Positions 1 to 7,702 of a DNA stretch of 33,140 nucleotides are shown in pieces; position 1 is the stretch's first letter, and the number at the start of each line of letters is the position of its first letter. The position numbers and the translations under genes are program-made. The notes under the pieces were generated by a model. The model saw only the letters and a program-made list of their open reading frames with translations. It was not told the DNA's origin and ran no database searches. The stretch spans positions 1-33,140 of the forward strand of contig JAZDJJ010000007.1 in the NCBI GenBank assembly GCA_043804035.1, in the 5' to 3' direction. The stretch comes from JAZDJJ01 sp043804035 (GTDB lineage Bacteria > Bacteroidota > Bacteroidia > Palsa-948).

Positions 1-219
1 GGCGTTGGAGCCCAAGGTGGAAATTTACAGGATGTTGCAAGATATGGAATGAACGAACAATGCGGATTAATTGTAAACTCTTCACGAAATATTATTTACG
101 CAAGCAATAAAAATAATTTTGCTGAACGGGCAAGAGAAGAATCAGCGAAAATGCAGAAAGAAATGGAAAAGTTGATAGAGAACTACTCAATGCTATCAAA
201 TACAATAGAACGCGGATAA
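1..219 (+). CDS. pyrF: Orotidine 5'-phosphate decarboxylase, C-terminal fragment
   Basis: This is the last 72 codons of a gene that begins before the window. The enzyme decarboxylates orotidine monophosphate to UMP, the final step of pyrimidine synthesis. The visible part opens with GVGAQGG, the phosphate-binding loop that follows the last beta strand of the barrel, and then reads LIVNSSRNIIYAS, which is typical of the long (about 270-residue) PyrF subfamily. The charged helical tail AREESAKMQKEMEKL and the stop at 217-219 fit the end of that subfamily. The gene converges on recX with about 50 bases between them. The identification rests on these motifs alone, because the catalytic Asp-Lys region lies outside the window. 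Confidence 0.85.
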   Translation, partial: GVGAQGGNLQDVARYGMNEQCGLIVNSSRNIIYASNKNNFAERAREESAKMQKEMEKLIENYSMLSNTIERG

Positions 220-270
220 CACAATTAAAACATTTGATAAAATCTTATTTGAGTGTAAAAATTAAAGTTA

Positions 271-738
271 TCAGCATTCTGTTTTTTGCCGCTGAAGAGT
301 AATATTTTTCCAGATGAGTTCTGATTCAAAACCTTTAGAAATAAGATACATTACAATTTTTTGAACTTTGAACTTCGAACTTTGAATTTCTCTTGCTTTC
401 TTCTTCGCTAATTCTTTCAGAGTGATAATATATTCTCTTTCGTTGATTTCATTTAATCCCTTATTAATTAATTCATCAGAAATTTTTTTCTTTCTTAGTT
501 CATTACGAATTTTGTTTTTACCCCATTTCTTTATCCTGAATTTTCCGGAAACAAACAACTTTGCAAAACGTTCATCGTTCAGAAAATCATTTTCTTTTAA
601 AGAAGATATTATTTTTTCAGTTGTAATTTTATCTGCTCCAAGTTTGCTCATCTTTTGTTTTATTTCATAACTGCACCGTTCCTGATACGCGCAAAAACGT
701 TCTGTTTTTATGAGAAGATTTTTTTTATCAGATAACAT
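271..738 (-). CDS. recX: RecX family regulatory protein
   Basis: RecX proteins bind RecA filaments and modulate recombination and SOS activity in the cytoplasm. The 155-residue length is normal for the family. The family pattern is visible: an N-terminal three-helix repeat with YQERCSYEIKQKM, then LNDERFAKLFVSGKFRIKKWGKNKIRNEL as the central repeat, and a third repeat with LISKGFESELIW. The gene lies 61 bases downstream of purL on the same strand and may be co-transcribed. One oddity: residues around 118-127 read IQSSKFKVQK. They are encoded by a run of AAGTTC-type repeats (plus-strand 357-390) that looks like a dispersed repeat inside the coding frame, replacing the variable linker between repeats 2 and 3. 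The start at 738 is the first ATG and gives the expected N-terminus. Confidence 0.88.
   Translation of the reverse strand: MLSDKKNLLIKTERFCAYQERCSYEIKQKMSKLGADKITTEKIISSLKENDFLNDERFAKLFVSGKFRIKKWGKNKIRNELRKKKISDELINKGLNEINEREYIITLKELAKKKAREIQSSKFKVQKIVMYLISKGFESELIWKNITLQRQKTEC
357..390. repeat. Short AAGTTC-type repeat inside recX
   Basis: On the minus strand this stretch is a near-periodic run of (A/G)AAGTTC and CAAAGTTC units. It translates in the recX frame as QSSKFKVQ, the peptide that such repeats always give in this frame. Similar runs are common between genes in Bacteroidota, which is general recollection and was not checked here. Confidence 0.5.
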
Positions 739-798
739 TTTTATTTACTATTAATGATAAATTCAGACCTCTAAACGCCTCAACTCAAATGCAAGTGA

Positions 799-818
799 TT
801 TAATCCAAAGGGATTAAA
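799..818 (-). other. Hairpin over the purL stop codon
   Basis: TTTAATCC and GGATTAAA form a perfect 8-bp stem with a 4-base loop that covers the last codons and stop of purL. There is no T-run after it on the minus strand, so it is not a standard intrinsic terminator. It could stabilise the 3' end of the message or be chance. Confidence 0.35.
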
Positions 819-3064
819 TAATTTTCCAAAGTCATATCATAATTTTGTTTCGCTTCATCAATTACTCCGAATGATTCTTCATCAATTAGTATTTCATTTT
901 TGGTAACAACACCCAGCAAACTGAACTCTACATTATGTTTTATTATTTCTTCTAAAAAATTATTTTCGTTTTCTGGAGAAACCGAAACCACTACTCTGCT
1001 CTGCGATTCTCCAAACAGAAAAGCATCTTTGCGAATGGAACTATCTGTACTTATGTCAAATCCTAATTCGCGGGGCATAGCAGATTCTACAAGTGCAATA
1101 AATAATCCTCCATCAGAACAATCGTGTGCCGACTGAATCAATTTTTTTCTGATGATATTTTTCACAACTTGATGTACATTCCATTCTTCATCAAGATTAA
1201 AATAAGGAGACGGAGAATGTTTTACTTTATGCCACGAATACAAATATTCAGAACAGGAAATATCATTTCTTGTTTCTCCGATAAGATAGATAATATCTTT
1301 TTCTTTTTTAAAATCAAGTGTCATTATATTTTTCTTTTTCATTACACCAAGCATGCCGATAACGGGAGTTGGAAACACAGCGCCTTCATAAGAAGATTGA
1401 TTATAGAAACTTACATTTCCTCCGGTAACAGGCGTTTCAAATTTTCTACATGCAGCACCCATACCTTTGATGGCTCCAACAAACTGCCAATACACTTCGG
1501 GATTGTAAGGATTACCAAAGTTCAGGCAATTGGTGATTGCTATTGGGTCAGCACCTGAGCAAACAATATTACGGGCAGCTTCTGAAACTGCGATGGCAGC
1601 ACCTTGTTCAGGATTGGCATACACATAACGCGAATTGCAATCTACTTTCATTGCGATGGCTTTGTCGGAATCTTTTAAATTTATAATGGCAGCATCAGAA
1701 GGAGAATTAGTACTCATGTTTACAGTGCCAACCATAGAATCGTACTGCTGATACACCCATTTTTTTGAAACAATATTAGGATGCGAAAGCAAAAACTTTG
1801 CAACTTCTTGAATATTTTTCGGTTCACTTATACTATCAATAGAAAATCTTTTTGATTCAGAAAAATAGGAGGGTTCTTTGTAATCGCGTTTGTAAATTGG
1901 AGCTCCTCCGCCAAGCACAAGCGATTCAGCAGGAACATTAGCAACTAATTCTTCGTGCATATAATATTCTAACCATCCCGAATCAGTAACTTCTCCGATG
2001 ACAGAATAATGGATGTCCCATTTATCAAGCACATTCTCTACTTCTTTTTCTCTTCCCTTTTTTACCACCATTAACATTCTTTCTTGCGATTCTGATAAAA
2101 GAATTTCCCATGGATGCATACCTGTCGTAATTTTTTTATCGGAATTTAACAAGCGGAGAGGAACTTTATCTAAATAAATTTTCATTCCATGTTTTCCTTT
2201 GGCTGACATTTCAGAAGTAGAGCAAATAATTCCTGCGGCACCCATATCTTGCATTCCAATTAGCGCACCAGTTTTTGCCACTTCAAGAGATGCTTCCATG
2301 ATAATTTTTTCTGCGAACGGATCTCCAACCTGCACAGACGGCAAGTCGTCAGCAGAATTTTCTGTAATATCTTTTGAAGCAAAATCTGCTCCATGAATTC
2401 CGTCTTTCCCTGTAGCAGAACCAACAATATAAATCGGATTGCCAGCTCCGAAAGAAATTGCAGAAATCGTTTCACCCACTTTTACAATTCCTACACTCAT
2501 CGCATTCACAAGCGGATTCACATTGTAACACTCATCAAAATAAACTTCTCCTCCAACGGTGGGAATGCCAAAAGCATTTCCGTAATCACCAATTCCTTTT
2601 ACTACTCCGCGTATAAGCCATTTTGTTTTTTCTGATTTTAAATTGCCAAAACGAAGTGAGTTTAATTGTGCAATAGGACGAGCTCCCATCGTAAAAATAT
2701 CGCGATTGATTCCGCCAACTCCGGTTGCAGCACCCTGATATGGTTCAATAGCCGAAGGATGATTGTGCGATTCAATCTTAAAAGCGCAAGCCAGATTATC
2801 ACCAATATCAACAAGTCCTGCGTTTTCCTGTCCTGCTTCTGCCAGCAAATGTTTTCCTTCACGAGGAAGCGTTTTTAAGAGTGTGATGGAATTTTTATAT
2901 GAACAATGCTCACTCCACATCACAGAGTAAATGCTCAGTTCATTGAAGTTTGGAATACGTCCGAGAATTTGTTTTATATTTTCAAATTCTTCAGGAAGAA
3001 GTCCGAGTTGCTGCGCAATTTCATCAGCACTTTTTATTTCTTTTTCTTGTAAAATGTCAGACAT
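800..3064 (-). CDS. purL: Phosphoribosylformylglycinamidine synthase subunit PurL
   Basis: PurL is the ATP-dependent synthetase subunit that converts FGAR to FGAM in purine synthesis. It uses ammonia delivered by the glutaminase PurQ, with PurS as the bridging subunit. At 754 residues this is the small form, so separate purS and purQ genes should exist elsewhere. Visible family landmarks are IYSVMWSEHCSYKNS near residue 45, the ATP/FGAR-binding stretch FKIESHNHPSAIEPYQGAATG near 95-115, and GVGGINRDIFTMGARPI. GMQDMGAAGI lies near 270 and AHDCSDGGLFIAL near 640, the paired motifs of the two AIRS-like halves. The gene starts at the first ATG (3064). Its stop codon sits in an 8-bp perfect hairpin (799-818). 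recX follows 61 bases downstream. Confidence 0.97.
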   Translation of the reverse strand: MSDILQEKEIKSADEIAQQLGLLPEEFENIKQILGRIPNFNELSIYSVMWSEHCSYKNSITLLKTLPREGKHLLAEAGQENAGLVDIGDNLACAFKIESHNHPSAIEPYQGAATGVGGINRDIFTMGARPIAQLNSLRFGNLKSEKTKWLIRGVVKGIGDYGNAFGIPTVGGEVYFDECYNVNPLVNAMSVGIVKVGETISAISFGAGNPIYIVGSATGKDGIHGADFASKDITENSADDLPSVQVGDPFAEKIIMEASLEVAKTGALIGMQDMGAAGIICSTSEMSAKGKHGMKIYLDKVPLRLLNSDKKITTGMHPWEILLSESQERMLMVVKKGREKEVENVLDKWDIHYSVIGEVTDSGWLEYYMHEELVANVPAESLVLGGGAPIYKRDYKEPSYFSESKRFSIDSISEPKNIQEVAKFLLSHPNIVSKKWVYQQYDSMVGTVNMSTNSPSDAAIINLKDSDKAIAMKVDCNSRYVYANPEQGAAIAVSEAARNIVCSGADPIAITNCLNFGNPYNPEVYWQFVGAIKGMGAACRKFETPVTGGNVSFYNQSSYEGAVFPTPVIGMLGVMKKKNIMTLDFKKEKDIIYLIGETRNDISCSEYLYSWHKVKHSPSPYFNLDEEWNVHQVVKNIIRKKLIQSAHDCSDGGLFIALVESAMPRELGFDISTDSSIRKDAFLFGESQSRVVVSVSPENENNFLEEIIKHNVEFSLLGVVTKNEILIDEESFGVIDEAKQNYDMTLENYLIPLD

Positions 3065-3105
3065 CGTTTTATTTTAAAGTATTATGTTCCAAGAACGGAC
3101 TAATT

Positions 3106-3276
3106 TTGTTTAGGGCGGTTCCAAAAATTGATTTTTAACCACGGAGCACACAAAGTCATTTCACAAAGAACACGAAGAACTCAATAAAATCAATACTTTG
3201 TGAACTTTGTGATTTCTTGATGACCTTCGTGGTAAAGTGTTTTTTGTATTTTTAGAACTGCCCTTTACTAAAACAT
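3106..3276. repeat. Imperfect palindrome, MITE-like, about 171 bp
   Basis: The two ends, GGGCGGTTCCAAAAA (3113-3127) and TTTTTAGAACTGCCC (3249-3263), are inverted copies matching at 13 of 15 positions. Inside them ACCACGGAGCACACAAAG (3139 on) pairs imperfectly with CTTCGTGGTAAAG near 3225-3237, and CACAAAG/CTTTGTG blocks continue the symmetry toward the centre. There is no ORF in it. The structure is that of a small non-autonomous palindromic element. Related ends appear at 14391 (GCGGTTCCAAA) and 16718 (TTTTTAGAACTGC). Confidence 0.6.
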
Positions 3277-3284
3277 AAATTCCT

Positions 3285-3309
3285 TCTTGGTATTGAGATT
3301 GCCGAAATA
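3285..3309 (+). repeat. Dispersed repeat CTTGGTAATTGA...TTGCCGAA, copy 1
   Basis: CTTGGTATTGAGATTGCCGAA is one of four related copies in the window. The others are at 14307-14341 (inverted), 24011-24058 and 28081-28115. This copy ends at the first base of the ATG of the small zinc-ribbon ORF. Confidence 0.5.
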
Positions 3310-3620
3310 TGATAGACACAAATTTCCTATTGCCGATTTTGAAAAATAAAAATCAGCATGAATTATCAACCATCGGGGGTAATTTATTATGTCCACGATG
3401 CAAAGTCAGAGTAAAATTATACAAATTATTGGTTCGGCTTGGCTCACCAACATCAGATGGGCAAAGAAAATGTAGGCGATGTGGAAAAAAGTTTGGCAAA
3501 AAAGTAATAACAAAACAATCATATTTACAGATAGTAGCAGATACTATGATTGGAAATGAAAGACCCTATGCAAGCCGCGGGTATCAAACTGTCATATTGA
3601 GTGAAGCGAAATGTCTATAA
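3309..3620 (+). CDS. Small zinc-ribbon ORF, possible transposase N-terminal remnant
   Basis: This is a 103-codon ORF of uncertain reality. Residues 28-62 contain two CxxC knuckles, CPRC and CRRC, followed by GKKFG. That matches the layout of the zinc ribbon at the N-terminus of several transposase families (CPxC...QRxxCxxCGxxF). No DDE catalytic domain follows. The first base of the ATG is the last base of a dispersed repeat (3285-3309), and the last ten or so residues (VILSEAKCL) are read from a REP-like inverted repeat (3591-3645), so the natural C-terminus is probably lost. It may be an orphan zinc-ribbon fragment left by a degraded insertion element, or a short real protein. I do not recognise a specific function. 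Confidence 0.35.
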   Translation: MIDTNFLLPILKNKNQHELSTIGGNLLCPRCKVRVKLYKLLVRLGSPTSDGQRKCRRCGKKFGKKVITKQSYLQIVADTMIGNERPYASRGYQTVILSEAKCL

Positions 3621-3645
3621 GATTCTTCACTTCGTTCAGAATGAC
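3591..3645. repeat. REP-like inverted repeat before mqnC
   Basis: GTCATATTGAGTGAAGCGAA (3591-3610) pairs with TTCACTTCGTTCAGAATGAC (3626-3645) around a short loop. This GTCATTCTGAACGAAGTGAAGAA type of palindrome is familiar as a dispersed intergenic repeat in many genomes. It supplies the 3' end of the small upstream ORF. It also supplies an artificial in-frame extension to mqnC, which is why the later ATG is preferred there. Confidence 0.65.
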
Positions 3646-3702
3646 AGAGGGAGAAAAATAAAAATTATTTCCTCTGATAAAAAAAACAGCCAAGTAAAAA
3701 AA

Positions 3703-4824
3703 ATGAATCTTTCTTATCTTTTAGAACGGGCATTAAATTTTGAATTTCTTTCTGCTGAAGAAGGACAATTTCTTTTTGAGCATGCTCCCACTGCTGAACT
3801 GATGTATATTGCCAATGAACTTCGCAAAATACAAAAACCGGATTCTGTTAATGGCAAAGTTGGAGGCGGAAAAATTACATGGCAGATTGACCGTAATGCA
3901 AACATTACAAATATCTGCGTTGCCAATTGCAAGTTTTGTAATTTTCATCGGGCTCCCGGTCATCCTGAATCATATATCACTACCATTGAACAATACAAAC
4001 AAAAAATTGAAGAAACATTTCGCTATGGTGGAGAACAATTGCTTTTACAGGGTGGTCATCACCCCGACTTGGGATTATCATATTACACAGAACTCTTTCG
4101 TGAACTGAAAAGATTATTTCCGAAATTAAAACTACACGCACTCGGGCCACCTGAAGTGGCGCATATATGTAAATTAGAAAACAAATCGCACACCGAAGTT
4201 TTGAAAGCATTGATGGAATCAGGATTGGATTCATTACCCGGAGCAGGAGCAGAAATCCTGAGCGACAGGGTAAGAAAAATTATTTCCAACGGAAAATGTA
4301 GAGCCAAAGAATGGTTAAACATTATGCATGCTGCACATAAACTTCATCTCACCACTTCTGCCACTATGATGTTCGGACATATTGAAACATTGCAGGAAAG
4401 GTTTGAACATTTTGTTTCTATCCGCGAAGTGCAATCCAACAAACCAAAAGATGCAAAAGGATTTCTTGCTTTTATTCCATGGACTTTTCAGGATACGGAT
4501 ACTTTACTTGCCGAAGTGCGTGGAGTTAGAAATAAAGTTACAAGCGAAGAATACATCCGCATGATAGCAATGAGCAGAATCATGTTGCCGAATATAATTA
4601 ACATACAGGCATCGTGGCTCACTGTGGGAAAAAAAGTCGCTCAACTTTGTTTGCATGCAGGAGCCAATGATTTTGGATCCATTATGATTGAAGAGAATGT
4701 TGTTTCAGCAGCAGGAGCACCTTATCGTTTTACTGCAAATGAAATTCAACAAGCCATTCGTGAAGCAGGGTTTGAGCCACAGTTGCGCAATCAACAATAT
4801 GAATACCGAAAAAAATATTATTGA
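3703..4824 (+). CDS. mqnC: Cyclic dehypoxanthine futalosine synthase MqnC
   Basis: MqnC is a radical SAM enzyme of the futalosine menaquinone pathway. It cyclises dehypoxanthine futalosine to the spiro product cyclic DHFL. The 4Fe-4S motif CVANCKFC (C72, C76, C79 in a 373-residue protein) is followed by NFHRAPGHPESY, which is typical of the MqnC/MqnE/CofH group. Other landmarks are LLQGGHHPDL, HALGPPEV, LPGAGAEIL, TTSATMMFGHIET, FIPWTFQ and the C-terminal GANDFGSIMIEENVVSAAGA. The reading frame is open back to 3601, but those 34 codons run through a REP-like repeat and are not family-like. The ATG at 3703 gives the normal N-terminus. mqnA occurs elsewhere in the window (26889), which supports the pathway call. 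Confidence 0.95.
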   Translation: MNLSYLLERALNFEFLSAEEGQFLFEHAPTAELMYIANELRKIQKPDSVNGKVGGGKITWQIDRNANITNICVANCKFCNFHRAPGHPESYITTIEQYKQKIEETFRYGGEQLLLQGGHHPDLGLSYYTELFRELKRLFPKLKLHALGPPEVAHICKLENKSHTEVLKALMESGLDSLPGAGAEILSDRVRKIISNGKCRAKEWLNIMHAAHKLHLTTSATMMFGHIETLQERFEHFVSIREVQSNKPKDAKGFLAFIPWTFQDTDTLLAEVRGVRNKVTSEEYIRMIAMSRIMLPNIINIQASWLTVGKKVAQLCLHAGANDFGSIMIEENVVSAAGAPYRFTANEIQQAIREAGFEPQLRNQQYEYRKKYY

Positions 4825-4829
4825 TTTTG

Positions 4830-4860
4830 TTTGTATCATTCAAAATAATATTTACCTTTG
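4830..4860 (+). promoter_or_regulatory. Bacteroidota-type promoter upstream of the lipoprotein gene
   Basis: TTTG at 4830-4833 and TACCTTTG at 4853-4860 are separated by exactly 19 bases. This fits the Bacteroidota TTTG-N19-TAnnTTTG consensus. It starts six bases after the mqnC stop and would give a 5' leader of about 60 bases before the ATG at 4928. Confidence 0.55.
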
Positions 4861-4927
4861 TTTTCTAATTTAATAAAAATCAATTTTTGGATTATTCAAA
4901 ATTATTTTTATTCTTAATTATTTTTTT

Positions 4928-5287
4928 ATGCGAATATTTAAATGCAATAAAATTGTATTGTATGTAAGTACCTTTTCACTGGTACTCTTTTTTACTTTTT
5001 ATTCTTGCAGAAGAAACAAAGATTGTACTGTCGTTGTCAGGGTAATGGACATCTCCACTGAGGGTCCAATTTTAGGTGCTAATGTATCTATACATCCTAC
5101 AACACAGTCTAAGCCAACCATGAAAGGACAAACGGGCATTACGGATGCTGCGGGTTCGGCTTCTTTTGTATTTAAATTACCTGCTATCCTACAAGTAGAT
5201 GTTACTGCTTCGGGACATACAGCAGGTACTGCTCTTGTAAAATTAGAAGAAGGAAAAACTGTGAGTAAAACAATTAAGTTACAATGA
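4928..5287 (+). CDS. Small lipoprotein with a carboxypeptidase-regulatory-like fold
   Basis: This 119-residue protein begins with a classic lipoprotein signal. Basic residues (R2, K5, K8) precede a hydrophobic run, and the lipobox FYSC ends at Cys27, so it should be lipid-anchored in the envelope. The rest (residues 33-119) resembles a carboxypeptidase-regulatory/transthyretin-like beta sandwich: VVVRVMDISTEGPILGANVSI, then GQTGITDAAGSASFVF, ILQVDVTASGHTAG and a final strand TVSKTIKL. These domains often act as structural or ligand-binding modules on Bacteroidota surface proteins. It appears to stand alone with its own promoter (4830-4860). The exact role is unknown. Confidence 0.75.
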   Translation: MRIFKCNKIVLYVSTFSLVLFFTFYSCRRNKDCTVVVRVMDISTEGPILGANVSIHPTTQSKPTMKGQTGITDAAGSASFVFKLPAILQVDVTASGHTAGTALVKLEEGKTVSKTIKLQ

Positions 5288-5426
5288 GTTTTGTTTCCTT
5301 TATGGAATTTTCTTGCTCATTTCTTGATTTGTTTTCTTAACCCCGAATTTTTAGTTAAATAATTACTATTAAAAAATTTATATTTTAATAAACAAAATCA
5401 ATTCTCTTTTAATTCTCTAAAATTAT

Positions 5427-5906
5427 TCATCCGTTTTTTTCCGTAAGCATTTTCAGTACAACCAAAGCCGCCTCTTCACCTTTATTTCCAAATTTTCCAC
5501 CTGCCCGTTCCATTGCTTGTTCAATTGTATTGGTTGTTAAAACCCCAAAAGATATAGGGAGATTTGACTTTAAACTTACTTTCATAATGCCATTGGCTAC
5601 TGCATCGCAGATAAAATGAAAGTGGTCGGTTTCACCTTTGATAACACAACCCAAACAAATTATTGCTTTCGTTTTTTGAATTAATCGCAGTGCGCCAAGC
5701 GGCAATTCAAAACTTCCCGGAACATTTTTCCGAATAATATTTTCTTGTTTGATTCCATTGGAGAGAAGAATTTTTTCCGCTCCTTTATATAAAACTTCAG
5801 TGATATCAGAATGCCATTCAGATACAACAATGCCAATCCGATATGATTCGGGAGAAACAAGGGAAATTTTATTTTTCTCAAATTTTTTTTTCGGACGAAA
5901 AGACAT
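5427..5906 (-). CDS. ribH: 6,7-dimethyl-8-ribityllumazine synthase
   Basis: RibH condenses 5-amino-6-ribitylamino-uracil with dihydroxybutanone phosphate to form lumazine, the precursor of riboflavin, usually as a 60-mer or pentamer. The 159-residue length fits the family. Visible motifs are IGIVVSEWHSDIT (substrate-binding Trp), VPGSFELPLGA, the phosphate and catalytic segment CLGCVIKGETDHFHF with the catalytic His, PISFGVLTTNTIEQAMERAGG and GNKGEEAA. It is followed upstream by a SIMPL gene and a TPR gene on the same strand. I recall ribH, this TPR protein and recF as frequent neighbours in Bacteroidota. No FMN riboswitch is apparent upstream. Confidence 0.96.
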   Translation of the reverse strand: MSFRPKKKFEKNKISLVSPESYRIGIVVSEWHSDITEVLYKGAEKILLSNGIKQENIIRKNVPGSFELPLGALRLIQKTKAIICLGCVIKGETDHFHFICDAVANGIMKVSLKSNLPISFGVLTTNTIEQAMERAGGKFGNKGEEAALVVLKMLTEKNG

Positions 5907-5940
5907 TTTGATTATTGATTATTGCTTGGTATGAAAGTAG

Positions 5941-5961
5941 AACACTTCGCAAGGAAGTGTT
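5941..5961. other. Perfect 8-bp hairpin upstream of ribH
   Basis: AACACTTC and GAAGTGTT form a perfect stem with the 5-base loop GCAAG. It lies between the SIMPL gene end and the ribH start. There is no T-run on either side, so a terminator is unlikely. It may be a small repeat fragment or an mRNA structure. Confidence 0.4.
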
Positions 5962-6050
5962 AGCGAATTGTATTTGTATTGCGACACGTTAGTATCGTAT
6001 AAGAGATGGAACCGCAATGAAATAAATACCATGTTATGCATTTTTCTTTT

Positions 6051-6809
6051 TTATTCTATTGAATAGTCAACGCTTACCACAACTCTAACTTTTTTATATA
6101 TATCGGCACAACTTGCTTGATAATATGAGCCATCTGATTGACCAGATAAAAATTCATCTCTATCAATAATAGAAAATAAACCTTGATTTGCTTTTTTCAA
6201 ATTACCTAATCTTGTATCACTTTCTTTTGCAAATTGTATAGCAGCATTCTTTGCATTTCTCGTTGCTTCGGTTAACATTAACGGTTTTATTTCATTTAAT
6301 TTTGTATAAATATATTTAACAGAAGATTCATAATTTTTACTTAAAATAACCCCAACATTAAGTAATTCATCTGTCATTCCACTTACATTTTGAATTCTGT
6401 CGATATTTGTACTACGAACTTGAATTATTTTATCAATAATAAATCTATAACTATCTCCAATATTATTATCATAATCCTGCGCTTTTTTATCATTTACAAT
6501 TAAGTCCTTTTGAATTATTTCTTTTTGATCTATTCCATTCTTCATTAAAAAGGAAATCACTTTATTTTTCGTTTCATTAATTGATTTACTTCCTTCAGAT
6601 AAATCATTATTAGCCACTCTCATTTGTATTGTCCAAACAGCAAAATCCGATTTTACTTCACGTTCAGAAAATCCTTTTACGGAAACAAATCTATCTTCTT
6701 TTTTAAATCTTTTTATTGCTCCACCAATAATTATAGCATTTATTGTTAAGCCAATTATTATTACAAATGAATAAAAAATAATTCTTTTATTTTCCATAAT
6801 GTTATTCAA
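6051..6809 (-). CDS. SIMPL domain-containing protein (DUF541)
   Basis: This 252-residue protein has an N-terminal membrane anchor (about residues 11-30, IIFYSFVIIIGLTINAIIIGG) followed by a SIMPL/DUF541 domain. Family-typical stretches are FVSVKGFSEREVKSDFAVWTI at the start of the domain, a central KVISFLMKNGIDQKEI, YRFIIDKIIQVRSTNIDRIQNV, and ATRNAKNAAIQFAKESDTRLGNL. The C-terminus KKVRVVVSVDYSIE is the usual final strand. The protein should sit in the periplasm, tethered to the inner membrane. Members are poorly understood. The start could equally be the second Met (residue 5). It lies between ribH and the TPR gene on the same strand. Confidence 0.85.
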   Translation of the reverse strand: MNNIMENKRIIFYSFVIIIGLTINAIIIGGAIKRFKKEDRFVSVKGFSEREVKSDFAVWTIQMRVANNDLSEGSKSINETKNKVISFLMKNGIDQKEIIQKDLIVNDKKAQDYDNNIGDSYRFIIDKIIQVRSTNIDRIQNVSGMTDELLNVGVILSKNYESSVKYIYTKLNEIKPLMLTEATRNAKNAAIQFAKESDTRLGNLKKANQGLFSIIDRDEFLSGQSDGSYYQASCADIYKKVRVVVSVDYSIE

Positions 6810-6943
6810 TTAAAAGACATGTTGCGAAATGATTTTTGTCGCCATTTTTAGTTAAAAAAACATCAAAGTATATTCAAAAACAGATGTGCTTTTTGACTTT
6901 TGGAGTTTCATTTTCATACCAAACTTAAGAACTGATAAAATAA

Positions 6944-7621
6944 TTAATGCATTTTTGCTTTGGCGTATGAAATATATTTTTCAATATCACGTCCTTCGCG
7001 GGTATCAGGAAAATCAGTTTTTATTTGCTCATAAATTTTCACCGCATCAGCATATTTTTCAGATTGCTCAAAAAGTATTGCTGCTTTTATCAAGTAAATG
7101 GGAGAAGTAAAATCATTTTTGTTTGTTCCCGCTGCTTTAAGATATTGCTCAATGGCTTCCTCATTTTTTCCAAGTTCAGAATTTGCATCTCCGATAGCAC
7201 CTATGGCAATTGAGGAAAGCATCATATTATCACTATCGTATTCTTTAAGTTCGCTGATGGCATCTTCATATTGCCCTTTTTGTAAATAGCATATTCCTAA
7301 ATAGTAATGGGCAAGATTTCCGGATGAAGTGAGCCCGTACTGGTCAACAATATCTTTGAAGCCATAAAATTGTCCATCTCCATTGATGGCTTTGTTGATA
7401 GAATCTTTTTTGAAATACTGTTCAGCCATGAACATTTGGCTTTGCGCTTCTTCTTCCATCGGTGCCAGATATAGTTTTGTCCATGCAAAATAACCTCCAA
7501 CCAGCAGCACTACAGCACCAACAATAATAGATAAACTTTTTTTGTTTTCTTTAATATATCGTTCTGCCTTGGTAAAAGTTTCGTTTATATCAATTATGGG
7601 TTGCTCTTTTTCTTGTGTCAT
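6944..7621 (-). CDS. Membrane-anchored tetratricopeptide repeat protein
   Basis: This 225-residue protein has a cytoplasmic N-terminus of about 34 residues. A single membrane segment (about 34-50, SIIVGAVVLLVGGYFAW) follows, and then a periplasmic domain of TPR helices: LAHYYLGICYLQKGQYEDAI, SIAIGAIGDANSELGKNEEAIEQYLKAA, and YLIKAAILFEQSEKYADAVKIYEQI. The topology is like YfgM, an ancillary chaperone-like factor near the Sec machinery. That comparison is by architecture only. A TACCTTTG box lies 38-45 bases upstream (7659-7666, minus strand). The gene is divergent from recF with an 81-base spacer. Confidence 0.85.
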   Translation of the reverse strand: MTQEKEQPIIDINETFTKAERYIKENKKSLSIIVGAVVLLVGGYFAWTKLYLAPMEEEAQSQMFMAEQYFKKDSINKAINGDGQFYGFKDIVDQYGLTSSGNLAHYYLGICYLQKGQYEDAISELKEYDSDNMMLSSIAIGAIGDANSELGKNEEAIEQYLKAAGTNKNDFTSPIYLIKAAILFEQSEKYADAVKIYEQIKTDFPDTREGRDIEKYISYAKAKMH

Positions 7622-7658
7622 ATTTTTGTGTTATTTATAATTCCTTTCAAAAGAAAAG

Positions 7659-7666
7659 CAAAGGTA
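7659..7666 (-). promoter_or_regulatory. Putative -7 element for the TPR gene
   Basis: Reading on the minus strand, TACCTTTG matches the Bacteroidota TAnnTTTG box and is followed by a short leader to the ATG at 7621. No good TTTG box was seen 19 bases further upstream, so this is a tentative call. Confidence 0.4.
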
Positions 7667-7702
7667 AAATTATTTTCTGATTTATTTGTAAGTTCGTAAA
7701 AT

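Noticed and set aside
1124..1558. 144-codon plus-strand ORF
   Set aside because: It lies entirely inside purL on the opposite strand and has no recognisable domain.
3601..3702. N-terminal extension of mqnC from the GTG at 3601
   Set aside because: The 34 codons are read from a REP-like palindrome and low-complexity sequence, and the ATG at 3703 gives the family start.
5907..6050. FMN riboswitch upstream of ribH
   Set aside because: The only structure is a simple 8-bp hairpin. The conserved FMN-aptamer elements are not visible, and the space is too short for the aptamer plus leader.
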